Of a stretch of 64,000 nt of DNA, positions 56,362 to 64,000 are shown one piece after another. Below the pieces are notes generated by a model, which was given only the letters and a program-made list of their open reading frames with translations, made no database searches and was not told the DNA's origin. The position numbers were made by a program, and so were the translations under genes. Each line of letters starts with the position of its first letter. Within the stretch, counting starts at the first letter, position 1. Source of the stretch: Thiotrichales bacterium (lineage in GTDB: Bacteria > Pseudomonadota > Gammaproteobacteria > Francisellales > CACEW01); the NCBI GenBank assembly GCA_947478525.1, contig CANJVU010000006.1, positions 1 to 64,000 of the forward strand, written 5' to 3'.

Positions 56362-57108
56362 TTATGGCTTCCCGAAATATTGAGTTTGCAGTTTTGCCAA
56401 CGTACCATTTTTCTTGAGTGCATCAATCGCTTGATTGAGTTCATTGACCAATGCGGTATTACCTTTCTGTACGGCGTAACCATTGCCGCTGCCAAAGAAC
56501 GCAGGGTCAGTGATTTGCTTGATGATGCTCATGCCAGAATTGGGGTGGTCTTGCATCCACAATACCGCAACAGGCGTATCCAAAAATGCTGCGTTCAAAC
56601 GGCCGCTCTGCAAATCGAGCAGCGCTTGCATATCACTGGCGTAAGGCTTAATGGTAGCGGTCGTGCCGTATTTGGCCTGCATGTATTTTTGGAAGGTGGT
56701 ACCCACCTGCACGCCGACGATTTTACCGGTTAAGTTGTCGCCAAGATGTGAGGAAGTCATCGCTACAATTGCGGAGGTGTTGTTGTAGTAAGGTTCAGAA
56801 AAGCTCACCACTTTTTCCCGCGCTTTGGTGATGCCCATGCCGCCAAACAACACATCATACTTGCCGATCTGTAGGCTGGGAATCAAGCTGTCCCACGGTG
56901 CATTAACTAAAGTACAGGTGGCGTGCATTTGTGCACACACGGCGCGTGTCAGGTCGGCATCAAAACCCACCATGTTGCCAGCAGGTGTCATCGACACAAA
57001 CGGTGGATAAGTGGCTTCGGTAGCAAACGTCAGGGTTTGTGCGGCATAACTGGTCAGGGCGGCAGTGGCCAGACTGAATATTAATAAAATCTTGATGGCG
57101 AGTTTCAT
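56362..57108 (-). CDS. Polar amino-acid ABC importer, periplasmic binding protein
   Basis: The 248-residue product has a signal peptide (LKILLIFSLATAALTSYA|A, about residues 1-22), then the family-3 binding-protein fold with FATEATYPPFVSMTPAG (about 28-44), MVGFDADLTRAVC (about 46-58) and WDSLIPSLQIGKYDVLFGGMGIT (about 72-94, the ligand hinge region). It most resembles arginine/lysine/histidine-type binding proteins, but the ligand is not certain. It overlaps the ATPase gene by four bases. Confidence 0.93.
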   Translation of the reverse strand: MKLAIKILLIFSLATAALTSYAAQTLTFATEATYPPFVSMTPAGNMVGFDADLTRAVCAQMHATCTLVNAPWDSLIPSLQIGKYDVLFGGMGITKAREKVVSFSEPYYNNTSAIVAMTSSHLGDNLTGKIVGVQVGTTFQKYMQAKYGTTATIKPYASDMQALLDLQSGRLNAAFLDTPVAVLWMQDHPNSGMSIIKQITDPAFFGSGNGYAVQKGNTALVNELNQAIDALKKNGTLAKLQTQYFGKP

Positions 57109-57902
57109 GCTGTTTCTCCTAGCGTGGTGGAAGGGGTGTGGGACAGGGCGGTTAAAAATTTTTGTAATCGTTCGGTACTCGGGGTTGATAAAATATCCAC
57201 CGTGCCGGATTCCAGAATATGGCCTTTTTCCAAAAATACGGCATGCGTGGCGACTTTTTTAGCAAAACCAATTTCGTGGGTAACAATTAACATGGTCATG
57301 CCTGATTTAGCTAAATTGACCATAACATTTAAGACTTCGTTGACGTTCTCTGGGTCGAGTGCGGAAGTGGGTTCATCAAATAACATTAAGGTCGGTTTCA
57401 TCATCAACGCCCGGGCAATCGCTGCCCGTTGTTGTTGGCCGCCGGATAAGCTGATCGGATGGGCATTGATTTTGTCAGACAAGCCGACGGTTTTTAATAA
57501 TGCTTTGGCTTGTTCAATCGCTGCTTTTTTGGGGAGTTTTAACACTTTCATCGGTGCTTCGATGAGGTTTTGTAATACCGTACGATGCGGCCACAGATTA
57601 AATTGCTGAAACACCATGCCAACCTGACTGCGTAATGCCAGCAGCTTATCCGACGGAATAGATTTTGCGCCAAATTGAAACGTCAACTCTGCGAATTGAA
57701 TAGTGCCTTGGTCAGGGGGTTCGAGTTGGTTAACACAACGCAACAGCGTGCTTTTGCCAGAACCACTGCTGCCCAGTAATACAATGACATTACCGGTTTC
57801 AGCGGTTAAAGAAACATTTTTTAATACTGGGTTATCGCCAAACGATTTGCTGAGGTTGGTGATGGTTAATATAGGCATGGGATCAAGCTTTTTGTGTGTC
57901 AT
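57105..57902 (-). CDS. Polar amino-acid ABC importer, ATP-binding subunit
   Basis: The 265-residue product has Walker A GSSGSGKST (about residues 43-51), the Q loop in MVFQQFNLWPHRTV (about 95-108), the signature LSGGQQQR (about 157-164) and Walker B LMLFDEPTSALDP (about 176-188), followed by the switch His in VTHE. It heads the operon with the binding protein and the two permeases. Two starts are possible: ATG at 57902 or, closer to family N-termini, ATG at 57878; neither has a strong site. Confidence 0.94.
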   Translation of the reverse strand: MTHKKLDPMPILTITNLSKSFGDNPVLKNVSLTAETGNVIVLLGSSGSGKSTLLRCVNQLEPPDQGTIQFAELTFQFGAKSIPSDKLLALRSQVGMVFQQFNLWPHRTVLQNLIEAPMKVLKLPKKAAIEQAKALLKTVGLSDKINAHPISLSGGQQQRAAIARALMMKPTLMLFDEPTSALDPENVNEVLNVMVNLAKSGMTMLIVTHEIGFAKKVATHAVFLEKGHILESGTVDILSTPSTERLQKFLTALSHTPSTTLGETA

Positions 57903-57998
57903 TATGTTATCTTAACGTAACTGGATTATGAAGAATACTGCAATGATTTTATTAGGTGATCAATTTTTTTGATCATAGAAATGAAAGAGGATCTTATC

Positions 57999-59129
57999 AT
58001 GACTGCCTTTTCCCCCGAAGAACTGCAACGCTATGCCCGTCATTTCTCCTTGAATGAAATCGGCATTGCTGGCCAAGAAAAACTAAAAAAAGCCAAAGTG
58101 TTGTTGGTTGGCGCGGGTGGCATTGGTTCGCCGGCGGCATATTATTTGGCAGCAGCCGGTATTGGTACGTTGGGTATTGTTGATGATGACCGTATTGATG
58201 TGTCCAATTTACAGCGGCAGATTTTATTTAGCACCGATCAAGTGGGGCAACATAAGGCAGAAGTGGCCAGAACGCGGGTGATGGCGCTCAATCCCCATGT
58301 GCAGGTGAATGTCTATCCCGTGCGCTTAACCGCAGAAAATGCCCATGACATTATTCGAGAATATGATGTGGTGATCGATGGTTCTGATAATTACCCGACG
58401 CGTTATCTGGTCGGTGATGTCTGTGCTGATCTGAAAAAACCACTGGTGGCATCGAGCATTTATCAACTCACCGGTCAGCTCAGTGTGTTTAATTATCAAG
58501 AGGGTCCGTGTTATCGTTGTTTGTATCCTTCGCCACCGCCCGCTGGATTGGTGCCCAATTGCGCGCAAGCAGGCGTATTGGGCGTGATTGCGGGGATTCT
58601 GGGAACACTGGCGGTCAACGAAGTGATTAAAATCGTTGTGGGGATTGGCGCGCCGCTGTCTGGTTGTCTCGCGACGTTCGATGCGCTCAACAGCGACTTT
58701 AAAAAATACCACGTTGATCGTCATGCCGAATGTCCGATCTGCGTTCATCACACCCTGTTTAAAGACTTACCGCATTATGCAGAAGCTGCGCCGGTGTGTG
58801 GCACCTTGGCGTATGCTTTAAGTGCTTTACAGTTGCAAGCGCTTTATCAGCAACCCCCCGTAGGCTTGGTGGTATTGGATGTGCGTGAGCCATGGGAGCG
58901 TGAGCTGTGTAAAATTGACCCGAGTATTCACATTCCGTTAGGCCAAGTGGCAGGGGCGACACTGCCTTTTGAGTCTACGCAACCAGTTGTGGTGTATTGC
59001 AAAGCTGGGGTGCGCAGCGCCCATGCTGCCGATATTCTGCGGCAACGCGGCTGTGTTAATGTCTCGCATTTGGATGGCGGTATTTTGGCGTGGATTCGTG
59101 AAGTTTCCCCCGCGTTAACATCATATTAA
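57999..59129 (+). CDS. moeB: MoeB/ThiF-type adenylyltransferase with C-terminal rhodanese domain
   Basis: MoeB-type enzymes adenylate the C-terminal glycine of a small sulfur-carrier protein for molybdopterin or thiamine synthesis. The 376-residue product has the E1-like domain with GAGGIGSPAAYYLAAAGIG (about residues 34-52), DDRIDVSNLQRQIL (about 58-71) and two zinc CxxC pairs (CYRC about 172, CPIC about 243). The C-terminal rhodanese domain (about 275-376) has the catalytic Cys in YCKAGVRSAH (about 330-340). The MoeBR fusion is common in many phyla. The frame opens at 57969, but the ATG at 57999 with AGAGGA upstream is preferred. Confidence 0.9.
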   Translation: MTAFSPEELQRYARHFSLNEIGIAGQEKLKKAKVLLVGAGGIGSPAAYYLAAAGIGTLGIVDDDRIDVSNLQRQILFSTDQVGQHKAEVARTRVMALNPHVQVNVYPVRLTAENAHDIIREYDVVIDGSDNYPTRYLVGDVCADLKKPLVASSIYQLTGQLSVFNYQEGPCYRCLYPSPPPAGLVPNCAQAGVLGVIAGILGTLAVNEVIKIVVGIGAPLSGCLATFDALNSDFKKYHVDRHAECPICVHHTLFKDLPHYAEAAPVCGTLAYALSALQLQALYQQPPVGLVVLDVREPWERELCKIDPSIHIPLGQVAGATLPFESTQPVVVYCKAGVRSAHAADILRQRGCVNVSHLDGGILAWIREVSPALTSY

Positions 59130-59224
59130 CAAAATGCTGTTTTTCCTTCATGCTGAATGGGTGGGAAAGATTTTTATGGTTTTTTAAAAAAACACTTGTG
59201 TATGGTTGTGGATTATGCTAGTCT

Positions 59225-59326
59225 CGACCTAACTCATCCGTGTGGTGAGGGTAATGGTAAACGGTGTTAACATCTTGTCTCACAAGATGCGGCCGAGAAA
59301 TAAGTCATTGTTTCTCGGCTTTTTTA
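59225..59326 (+). ncRNA. Hairpin-rich leader ending in a terminator before mscS (candidate small RNA or attenuator)
   Basis: A -10-like TATGCT (about 59213-59218) lies just upstream. The transcript would fold into an imperfect CTCATCC/GGTGAG hairpin (59233-59249), a perfect CATCTTGT/ACAAGATG hairpin with a three-base loop (59271-59289) and a strong terminator, GCCGAGAAA/TTTCTCGGC with a T-run (59292-59325). The binding site of mscS begins 13 bases after the T-run. Confidence 0.45.
59292..59325 (+). terminator. Intrinsic terminator upstream of mscS
   Basis: Nine-pair stem GCCGAGAAA (59292-59300) / TTTCTCGGC (59311-59319) followed by six T residues. It lies after moeB and before mscS, so it either ends moeB transcripts or attenuates mscS. 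Confidence 0.85.
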
Positions 59327-59348
59327 TGGGTGTGAAGTGGAGGGGATT

Positions 59349-60170
59349 ATGACCTGGGCGCAATTACAGCAACAACTCGAGACGTTTATTATTCCACGCA
59401 GCATTAATATTGGTGTTGCCATTGTCATCTTGCTGGTTGGATTGTGGCTGGCCAAAATATTTCGGGCTTTTATTAATCGTGCGCTGCTCAATCGCAAAAC
59501 CGAACACACCGTGCGCATTTTTATTGGACACATCGCCTATGCATTAGTTTTAGTGCTGGCGATTATTACCGCATTGGCCAATGCTGGGGTGCAAACTGAT
59601 TCCTTGATTGCCATTTTAGGCGCCACTTTCTTTGCTCTCGCCTTGTCGTTAAGGAATTCTTTGTCGAGTTTGGCTTCTGGTATTTTACTGGTTATTTTTA
59701 GGCCATTTAAAGTCGGCGATGATATTGGCATCAATGGCTTTAGCGGCAAGGTTGAAGAAATTCAATTGATGTTTACCCGTATCACCATGTCGGACAATAA
59801 ATCGATCTTCATCCCCAATGAAAAATTAACCTCCAGTGAAGTCACCAACTATTCACGCAATGTAACCCTTCGTAATGATATTGTGGTCGGCATTGATTAC
59901 AGTGACGATTTGAAAAAAGCCAAAAATATCCTGGCTGACATCGCTGCGCAAGATAAGCGTATTCTCAATAACCCAGCAGAACCTTTGGTTGCGGTAAATG
60001 CCCTGGCAGACAGCAGCGTTAAACTGGTGCTGCGTTACTGGACTACGCATGATGGATTTAGCCAGGTGCAATTTGACCTGCTCGAACAAATCAAACTGCG
60101 CTTTGATGAAGCCGGCATCACCATTCCATATCCACAAACCGTCAGTCATGTCAAACCTGGGGCGATGTAA
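59349..60170 (+). CDS. mscS: Small-conductance mechanosensitive channel MscS
   Basis: MscS opens under membrane tension to release solutes in osmotic down-shock. The 273-residue product has three membrane helices (about residues 14-110), with the pore helix TM3 Gly/Ala-rich (LIAILGATFFALALSLRNSLSSLASG), then the beta domain (FKVGDDIGINGFSGKVEEIQL, about 123-143) and alpha/beta domain. It is about E. coli MscS size (286). The frame opens at 59337, but the ATG at 59349 has GGAGGGG four bases upstream and is preferred. Confidence 0.95.
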   Translation: MTWAQLQQQLETFIIPRSINIGVAIVILLVGLWLAKIFRAFINRALLNRKTEHTVRIFIGHIAYALVLVLAIITALANAGVQTDSLIAILGATFFALALSLRNSLSSLASGILLVIFRPFKVGDDIGINGFSGKVEEIQLMFTRITMSDNKSIFIPNEKLTSSEVTNYSRNVTLRNDIVVGIDYSDDLKKAKNILADIAAQDKRILNNPAEPLVAVNALADSSVKLVLRYWTTHDGFSQVQFDLLEQIKLRFDEAGITIPYPQTVSHVKPGAM

Positions 60171-60253
60171 TTTTTTCGCATGCTTCCATTCTCTTGGATG
60201 CGTTAACGATTTGTTGTAAGCTAGTTGCACTTTATTGATAGGGGACTTTGCTT

Positions 60254-62242
60254 ATGACCACTCGTCGCGATCTTGCCAATGCCATCCGTGCGTTATCAAT
60301 GGATGCGGTGCAACAGGCTAACTCTGGCCATCCCGGCATGCCGATGGGCATGGCGGACATTGCCGAGGTGTTGTGGAATGATTACCTGCACCATAATCCA
60401 ACTCATCCACAGTGGTTTAACCGCGATCGTTTTATATTGTCCAATGGTCATGGTTCGATGTTGCTGTATAGCTTGTTGCATCTCACAGGGTATGAATTAT
60501 CAATTGCAGATTTGAAACAATTCCGTCAGTTGCATTCTAAAACGCCAGGCCATCCAGAGCATGGTTTAACTCCCGGTGTTGAAACCACCACTGGACCGTT
60601 GGGTCAGGGTATTGCCAATGCCGTCGGGATGGCGCTGGCGGAGAAAATGTTGGCGACGCAATTTAATCGCCCCGGTCATTCGATCATTGATCATCACACT
60701 TATGTTTTTTTAGGGGATGGTTGTTTGATGGAAGGTATTTCGCATGAAGTTTGCTCGCTGGCGGGTACGTTAGGTTTAGGTAAGTTAATCGCATTTTGGG
60801 ATGACAATGGCATTTCCATTGACGGTCATGTCGAGGGTTGGTTTACCGACAATACGCCGCAACGCTTTGAAGCCTATGGTTGGCAGGTGATTGCTGGTGT
60901 CGATGGTCATAATGCGGAGGCGGTCAAGAAAGCGATAGAAGAGGCGCGTGCCGACCAACGTCCCAGTTTAATTTGCTGCAAAACTGTGATTGGTTTTGGT
61001 TCGCCCAATAAGGCTGGCAGTCATGATTCACACGGCGCGCCGTTGGGTGCAGAAGAAATCGCCGCCGCGCGTAAACAATTGGGTTGGAATCATCCTGCGT
61101 TTGAAATTCCAGCGGATATTTATGCGGGTTGGGATGCCAAAATTAAAGGCCAAGCGTGTGAAGCTGCCTGGCAAAAAAAATGGCAGGCGTATCAGGGCGC
61201 TTTCCCTAAAGAGGCGAACGAGTTAGAGCGTCGGCTGTTGGGCGAGTTTCCTGATGAGTGGGAGTTAACCTGTGCCAACGCGTTGATTGAGGTTACGCAA
61301 AAAGCAGAAACCATTGCTTCGCGTAAAGCCTCGCAAAATGCCATTAATTATCTGGCGCCGGTATTGCCCGAATTTATTGGCGGCTCGGCAGATTTGACGG
61401 GTTCTAACCTCACCAATGCCAAGAAATGTCAGCTGATTACGGCCAAAGATGCTGGCGGCAATTATATTTCCTATGGTGTGCGTGAATTTGGCATGAGCGC
61501 GATTATGAATGGCATTGCCTTGCATGGTGGCTTTATTCCTTATGGCGGTACGTTTTTGGTGTTTAGTGACTACGCGCGCAATGCCATGCGTTTGTCGGCG
61601 TTGACCAAGCAGCGAGTGATTTATGTATTGACTCACGATTCCATTGGCTTGGGTGAAGATGGCCCCACCCATCAGCCGGTTGAGCATGTTAGCAGTCTGC
61701 GTTTGATTCCGAATATGTCGCTCTGGCGCCCCTGTGATGCGGTGGAAACTTTTGTGGCGTGGCAAGCTGCGGTGGATCGCGTCAATGGTCCCACTTGCTT
61801 GATTTTATCACGGCAAAATTTACCGCATCAGCCAAGAACTCCAGAAGCATTGGGCGATATCGTCAAAGGGGGTTATGTGCTGCAAGACTGCGCGGGCAAG
61901 CCAGACGCGATTTTATTGGCCACTGGTTCAGAAGTGTCGATTGTGGCGGAGGCGGCCAAAACCTTAACGGCGCAAGGCAAAAAAATCCGTGTGGTGTCGA
62001 TGCCGTGTGTTGATGCGTTTGATAAGCAATCGCTGGAATATCGTCAATCCGTTTTAATTCCTGGTGTTCCCGTGGTTGCGGTGGAAGCAGGCGTGACTGC
62101 TTATTGGTATCGTTTTGTTGGGTTGACTGGCAAAGTGATTGGCATCGATACCTTTGGTGAATCGGCACCAGCGCCTGCTTTGTACAAACATTTTGGGTTG
62201 ACCGCGGAAAAAGTCGTCATAGCGGTGCAAAGTTTGATATAA
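60254..62242 (+). CDS. tkt: Transketolase
   Basis: Transketolase moves two-carbon units between sugar phosphates with thiamine diphosphate. The 662-residue product has [20 protein letters not shown] (about 21-40), the ThDP-binding [18 protein letters not shown] (about 155-172) with [10 protein letters not shown], and the C-terminal half with [19 protein letters not shown] (about 405-423) and [18 protein letters not shown]. The upstream in-frame start at 60248 is less likely. It begins a tkt-gap-pgk sugar-metabolism run. Confidence 0.97.
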   Translation: MTTRRDLANAIRALSMDAVQQANSGHPGMPMGMADIAEVLWNDYLHHNPTHPQWFNRDRFILSNGHGSMLLYSLLHLTGYELSIADLKQFRQLHSKTPGHPEHGLTPGVETTTGPLGQGIANAVGMALAEKMLATQFNRPGHSIIDHHTYVFLGDGCLMEGISHEVCSLAGTLGLGKLIAFWDDNGISIDGHVEGWFTDNTPQRFEAYGWQVIAGVDGHNAEAVKKAIEEARADQRPSLICCKTVIGFGSPNKAGSHDSHGAPLGAEEIAAARKQLGWNHPAFEIPADIYAGWDAKIKGQACEAAWQKKWQAYQGAFPKEANELERRLLGEFPDEWELTCANALIEVTQKAETIASRKASQNAINYLAPVLPEFIGGSADLTGSNLTNAKKCQLITAKDAGGNYISYGVREFGMSAIMNGIALHGGFIPYGGTFLVFSDYARNAMRLSALTKQRVIYVLTHDSIGLGEDGPTHQPVEHVSSLRLIPNMSLWRPCDAVETFVAWQAAVDRVNGPTCLILSRQNLPHQPRTPEALGDIVKGGYVLQDCAGKPDAILLATGSEVSIVAEAAKTLTAQGKKIRVVSMPCVDAFDKQSLEYRQSVLIPGVPVVAVEAGVTAYWYRFVGLTGKVIGIDTFGESAPAPALYKHFGLTAEKVVIAVQSLI

Positions 62243-62278
62243 TGATTCGGTGAAAATTAACAACAATAAGGAGCTATC

Positions 62279-63289
62279 ATGATTCGCGTTGCTATTAATG
62301 GCTATGGCCGTATCGGCCGCAATACTCTGCGTGCGTTGTATGAAGGCAGCCACCGCAAAGAAATTCAAATCGTCGCCATCAATGACTTGGGTGATGCCAG
62401 CATCAATGCCCATCTCACCAAGCACGACACCACCCATGGTCCATTCCGCGGCGAAGTGAAAGTGGAAGGCGATTATCTGGTGATTAACGGCGATAAAATG
62501 AAAATGCTGTCGGAAAGAGATCCCAGCAAATTGCCATGGAAAGAATTGAATGTTGATGTTGTTTATGAATGTACCGGTTTCTTCACCAGCAAGGCTAAGG
62601 CTTCCGCGCATTTAACAGCGGGCGCTAAAAAAGTCATTATTTCTGCTCCAGGCGGTAACGATGTCGATGCGACCATCGTATTTGGGGTGAACCATGGTGT
62701 ATTGAAAGCAACCGACACCGTGATTTCTAACGGTTCTTGCACCACCAATTGCTTGGCGCCTTTGGTTGTGCCATTACATAAAACTTTGGGTCTTGAGCAT
62801 GGCTTGATGACCACCATTCACTCCTACACCAACGACCAGCGTTTGATCGACGTTTACCACGAAGATGTGCGTCGCGCGCGCGCTGCCGGTCATTCGATGA
62901 TCCCCAGCAAAACCGGTGCAGCTGCAGCGATTGGTTTGGTATTACCTGAATTGAAAGGCAAGCTGGATGGTTTTGCGATGCGCGTTCCAACCATCAACGT
63001 TTCGGTGGTCGATTTGACCTTTACTGCGAAACGCAATACCACGGTAGAAGAAGTGAACCAAATCTTGAAACAAGCCGCGGCTGAAGGCGCGCTGAAAGGC
63101 ATTTTGGCTTATAGCGAAGAACCATTGGTGTCGGTAGACTTTAATCATAACCCACATTCTTCGGTGTTTGATTCGACTCAAACCAAAGTGATCGGTAACC
63201 TGGTCAAAGTATTGTCCTGGTATGATAATGAGTGGGGTTTCTCCAATCGCATGTTGGATACCACCATTGCGTTGATGAATGCCAAGTAA
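62279..63289 (+). CDS. gap: Glyceraldehyde-3-phosphate dehydrogenase, type I
   Basis: This enzyme oxidises glyceraldehyde-3-phosphate in glycolysis or works in reverse in gluconeogenesis. The 336-residue product has the NAD-binding [17 protein letters not shown] (about 5-21), the catalytic Cys in [12 protein letters not shown] (about 151-162, Cys155), the catalytic His in TIHSYTNDQ (about 178-186) and [12 protein letters not shown] near the end. The residue after the second strand is Asn (AINDLGD), close to the usual NAD-type pattern. AAGGAGC precedes the ATG. It follows tkt by 36 bases. Confidence 0.97.
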   Translation: MIRVAINGYGRIGRNTLRALYEGSHRKEIQIVAINDLGDASINAHLTKHDTTHGPFRGEVKVEGDYLVINGDKMKMLSERDPSKLPWKELNVDVVYECTGFFTSKAKASAHLTAGAKKVIISAPGGNDVDATIVFGVNHGVLKATDTVISNGSCTTNCLAPLVVPLHKTLGLEHGLMTTIHSYTNDQRLIDVYHEDVRRARAAGHSMIPSKTGAAAAIGLVLPELKGKLDGFAMRVPTINVSVVDLTFTAKRNTTVEEVNQILKQAAAEGALKGILAYSEEPLVSVDFNHNPHSSVFDSTQTKVIGNLVKVLSWYDNEWGFSNRMLDTTIALMNAK

Positions 63290-63298
63290 GGAAATTTC

Positions 63299-64000
63299 AT
63301 GAAATTTTTACGGATGCAGGATTTGCCGCTGGAAGGTAAGCGGGTTTTGATGCGCGTCGATTTTAATGTGCCAGTACAAGAGGGCAAAGTGATGAGCGAT
63401 GCGCGCATTCGTGCCGCATTGCCCACCATCGAATTGGCATTGAAAAATGGCGCCAGCGTACTGCTCATGTCGCATTTGGGGCGGCCGAAAGAAGGCAAAT
63501 ACGACCCTGCTGAATCGTTGGCGCCGGTTGTGCAGCGCTTGGGCGAATTGATGCAGCGTCCGATTCGATTAGAAAAAGACTGGCTCAATGGCGTGTTGAT
63601 TAAAACCGGTGAAGTGGTGCTGTGTGAGAACGTACGTTTTAATGTGGGCGAAAACGCTGATGACGAAGCGCTTTCTAAAAAAATGGCTGCGCTCTGTGAT
63701 GTGTTTGTGATGGATGCGTTTGGTACTGCTCATCGCGCACAAGCGTCAACCCATGGCGTTGGTAAATTCGCACCGGTTGCGTGTGCAGGGTTATTGTTAC
63801 AGGGTGAGCTCGATGCTTTAACCAAAGCATTATTGAAACCACAACATCCAGTCGTCGCCATTGTGGGGGGCTCCAAAGTATCGACTAAATTACTGGTGCT
63901 GAAGTCTTTAATCGACAAAGTGGATCAGTTGATTGTCGGCGGTGGTATTGCCAATACCTTTTTGGCAGCAGCCGGTTTCAACGTAGGAAAATCCTTATAT
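63299..64000 (+). CDS. pgk: Phosphoglycerate kinase, N-terminal part (runs off right edge)
   Basis: The frame opens with ATG at 63299, with AAGGAAATTTC upstream, and stays open to the window end (234 codons). It shows the substrate-binding [10 protein letters not shown] (about residues 16-25), SHLGRPK (about 60-66), ENVRFN (about 107-112), [13 protein letters not shown] (about 141-153) and the [12 protein letters not shown] (about 187-198) of phosphoglycerate kinase. The rest is outside the window. It follows gap by nine bases. Confidence 0.96.
   Translation, partial: MKFLRMQDLPLEGKRVLMRVDFNVPVQEGKVMSDARIRAALPTIELALKNGASVLLMSHLGRPKEGKYDPAESLAPVVQRLGELMQRPIRLEKDWLNGVLIKTGEVVLCENVRFNVGENADDEALSKKMAALCDVFVMDAFGTAHRAQASTHGVGKFAPVACAGLLLQGELDALTKALLKPQHPVVAIVGGSKVSTKLLVLKSLIDKVDQLIVGGGIANTFLAAAGFNVGKSLY

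Noticed and set aside
62054..62611. 185-codon minus-strand frame across the end of tkt and the start of gap
   Set aside because: Opposite two highly conserved genes, no binding site, no domain.

Overview
This window looks like part of the chromosome of a gammaproteobacterium, most probably from the Legionellales (Legionella/Coxiella/Aquicella-like). The basis is the overall protein similarity of the housekeeping genes (sbcB, acs, hemJ, accBC, topA, dnaX-ybaB-recR, groESL, uvrD, tkt-gap-pgk), the moderate A+T content, and the many soluble PAS sensor kinases and proteins of unknown function. The assignment is inference; no rRNA gene is present.

Layout. 1-0.4 kb: the edge of an ISL3-like insertion sequence, then little else. 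0.4-4 kb (minus): a membrane protein, exonuclease I and an amino-acid permease in one tightly overlapping operon. 4-14.2 kb (plus): a secreted unknown protein overlapping cydDC, an orphan carB of the Bacteroidetes/eukaryotic CAD-like type, and a large lipoprotein. 14.2-16.5 kb (minus): hemJ and acs. 16.6 kb: RNase P RNA, followed by a glycine-rich RRM protein.

17.6-30 kb is an accessory signalling region. It holds an OmpR-type regulator, a LexA/CI-like regulator whose catalytic dyad is lost, two paralogous response regulators with the same unrecognised output domain, a double-PAS histidine kinase, a frameshifted PAS hybrid kinase with two receiver-like domains, an A+T-rich 638-residue protein of unknown function, and a small Xre-type DNA-binding protein fused to what looks like a histidine-kinase DHp domain without an ATPase. 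The Xre-DHp gene and a downstream DUF4143 ATPase gene carry nearly identical promoter/operator sequences. This is the most likely place for an undescribed system: a branched phosphorelay ending in a His-containing transcription factor.

30-34.2 kb: rsmH-ftsL (the division cluster stops there), cytochrome b561, a cation efflux protein and a vapBC toxin-antitoxin pair. 34.2-35 kb: a nearly gene-free stretch. 35-45.4 kb (minus): prmA, a membrane protein, dusB-accC-accB-aroQ-topA and recR-ybaB-dnaX, then 4.5S RNA. 45.6-47.4 kb: a structured leader before a POT-family transporter, then tRNA-Ser. 47.4-49.5 kb: groES-groEL. 49.6-57.9 kb (minus): uvrD, a methyltransferase, an MFS transporter, a MidA-like methyltransferase and a polar amino-acid ABC importer. 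58-64 kb (plus): a MoeB-rhodanese protein, a hairpin-rich leader and MscS, then tkt-gap-pgk, with pgk running off the right edge.
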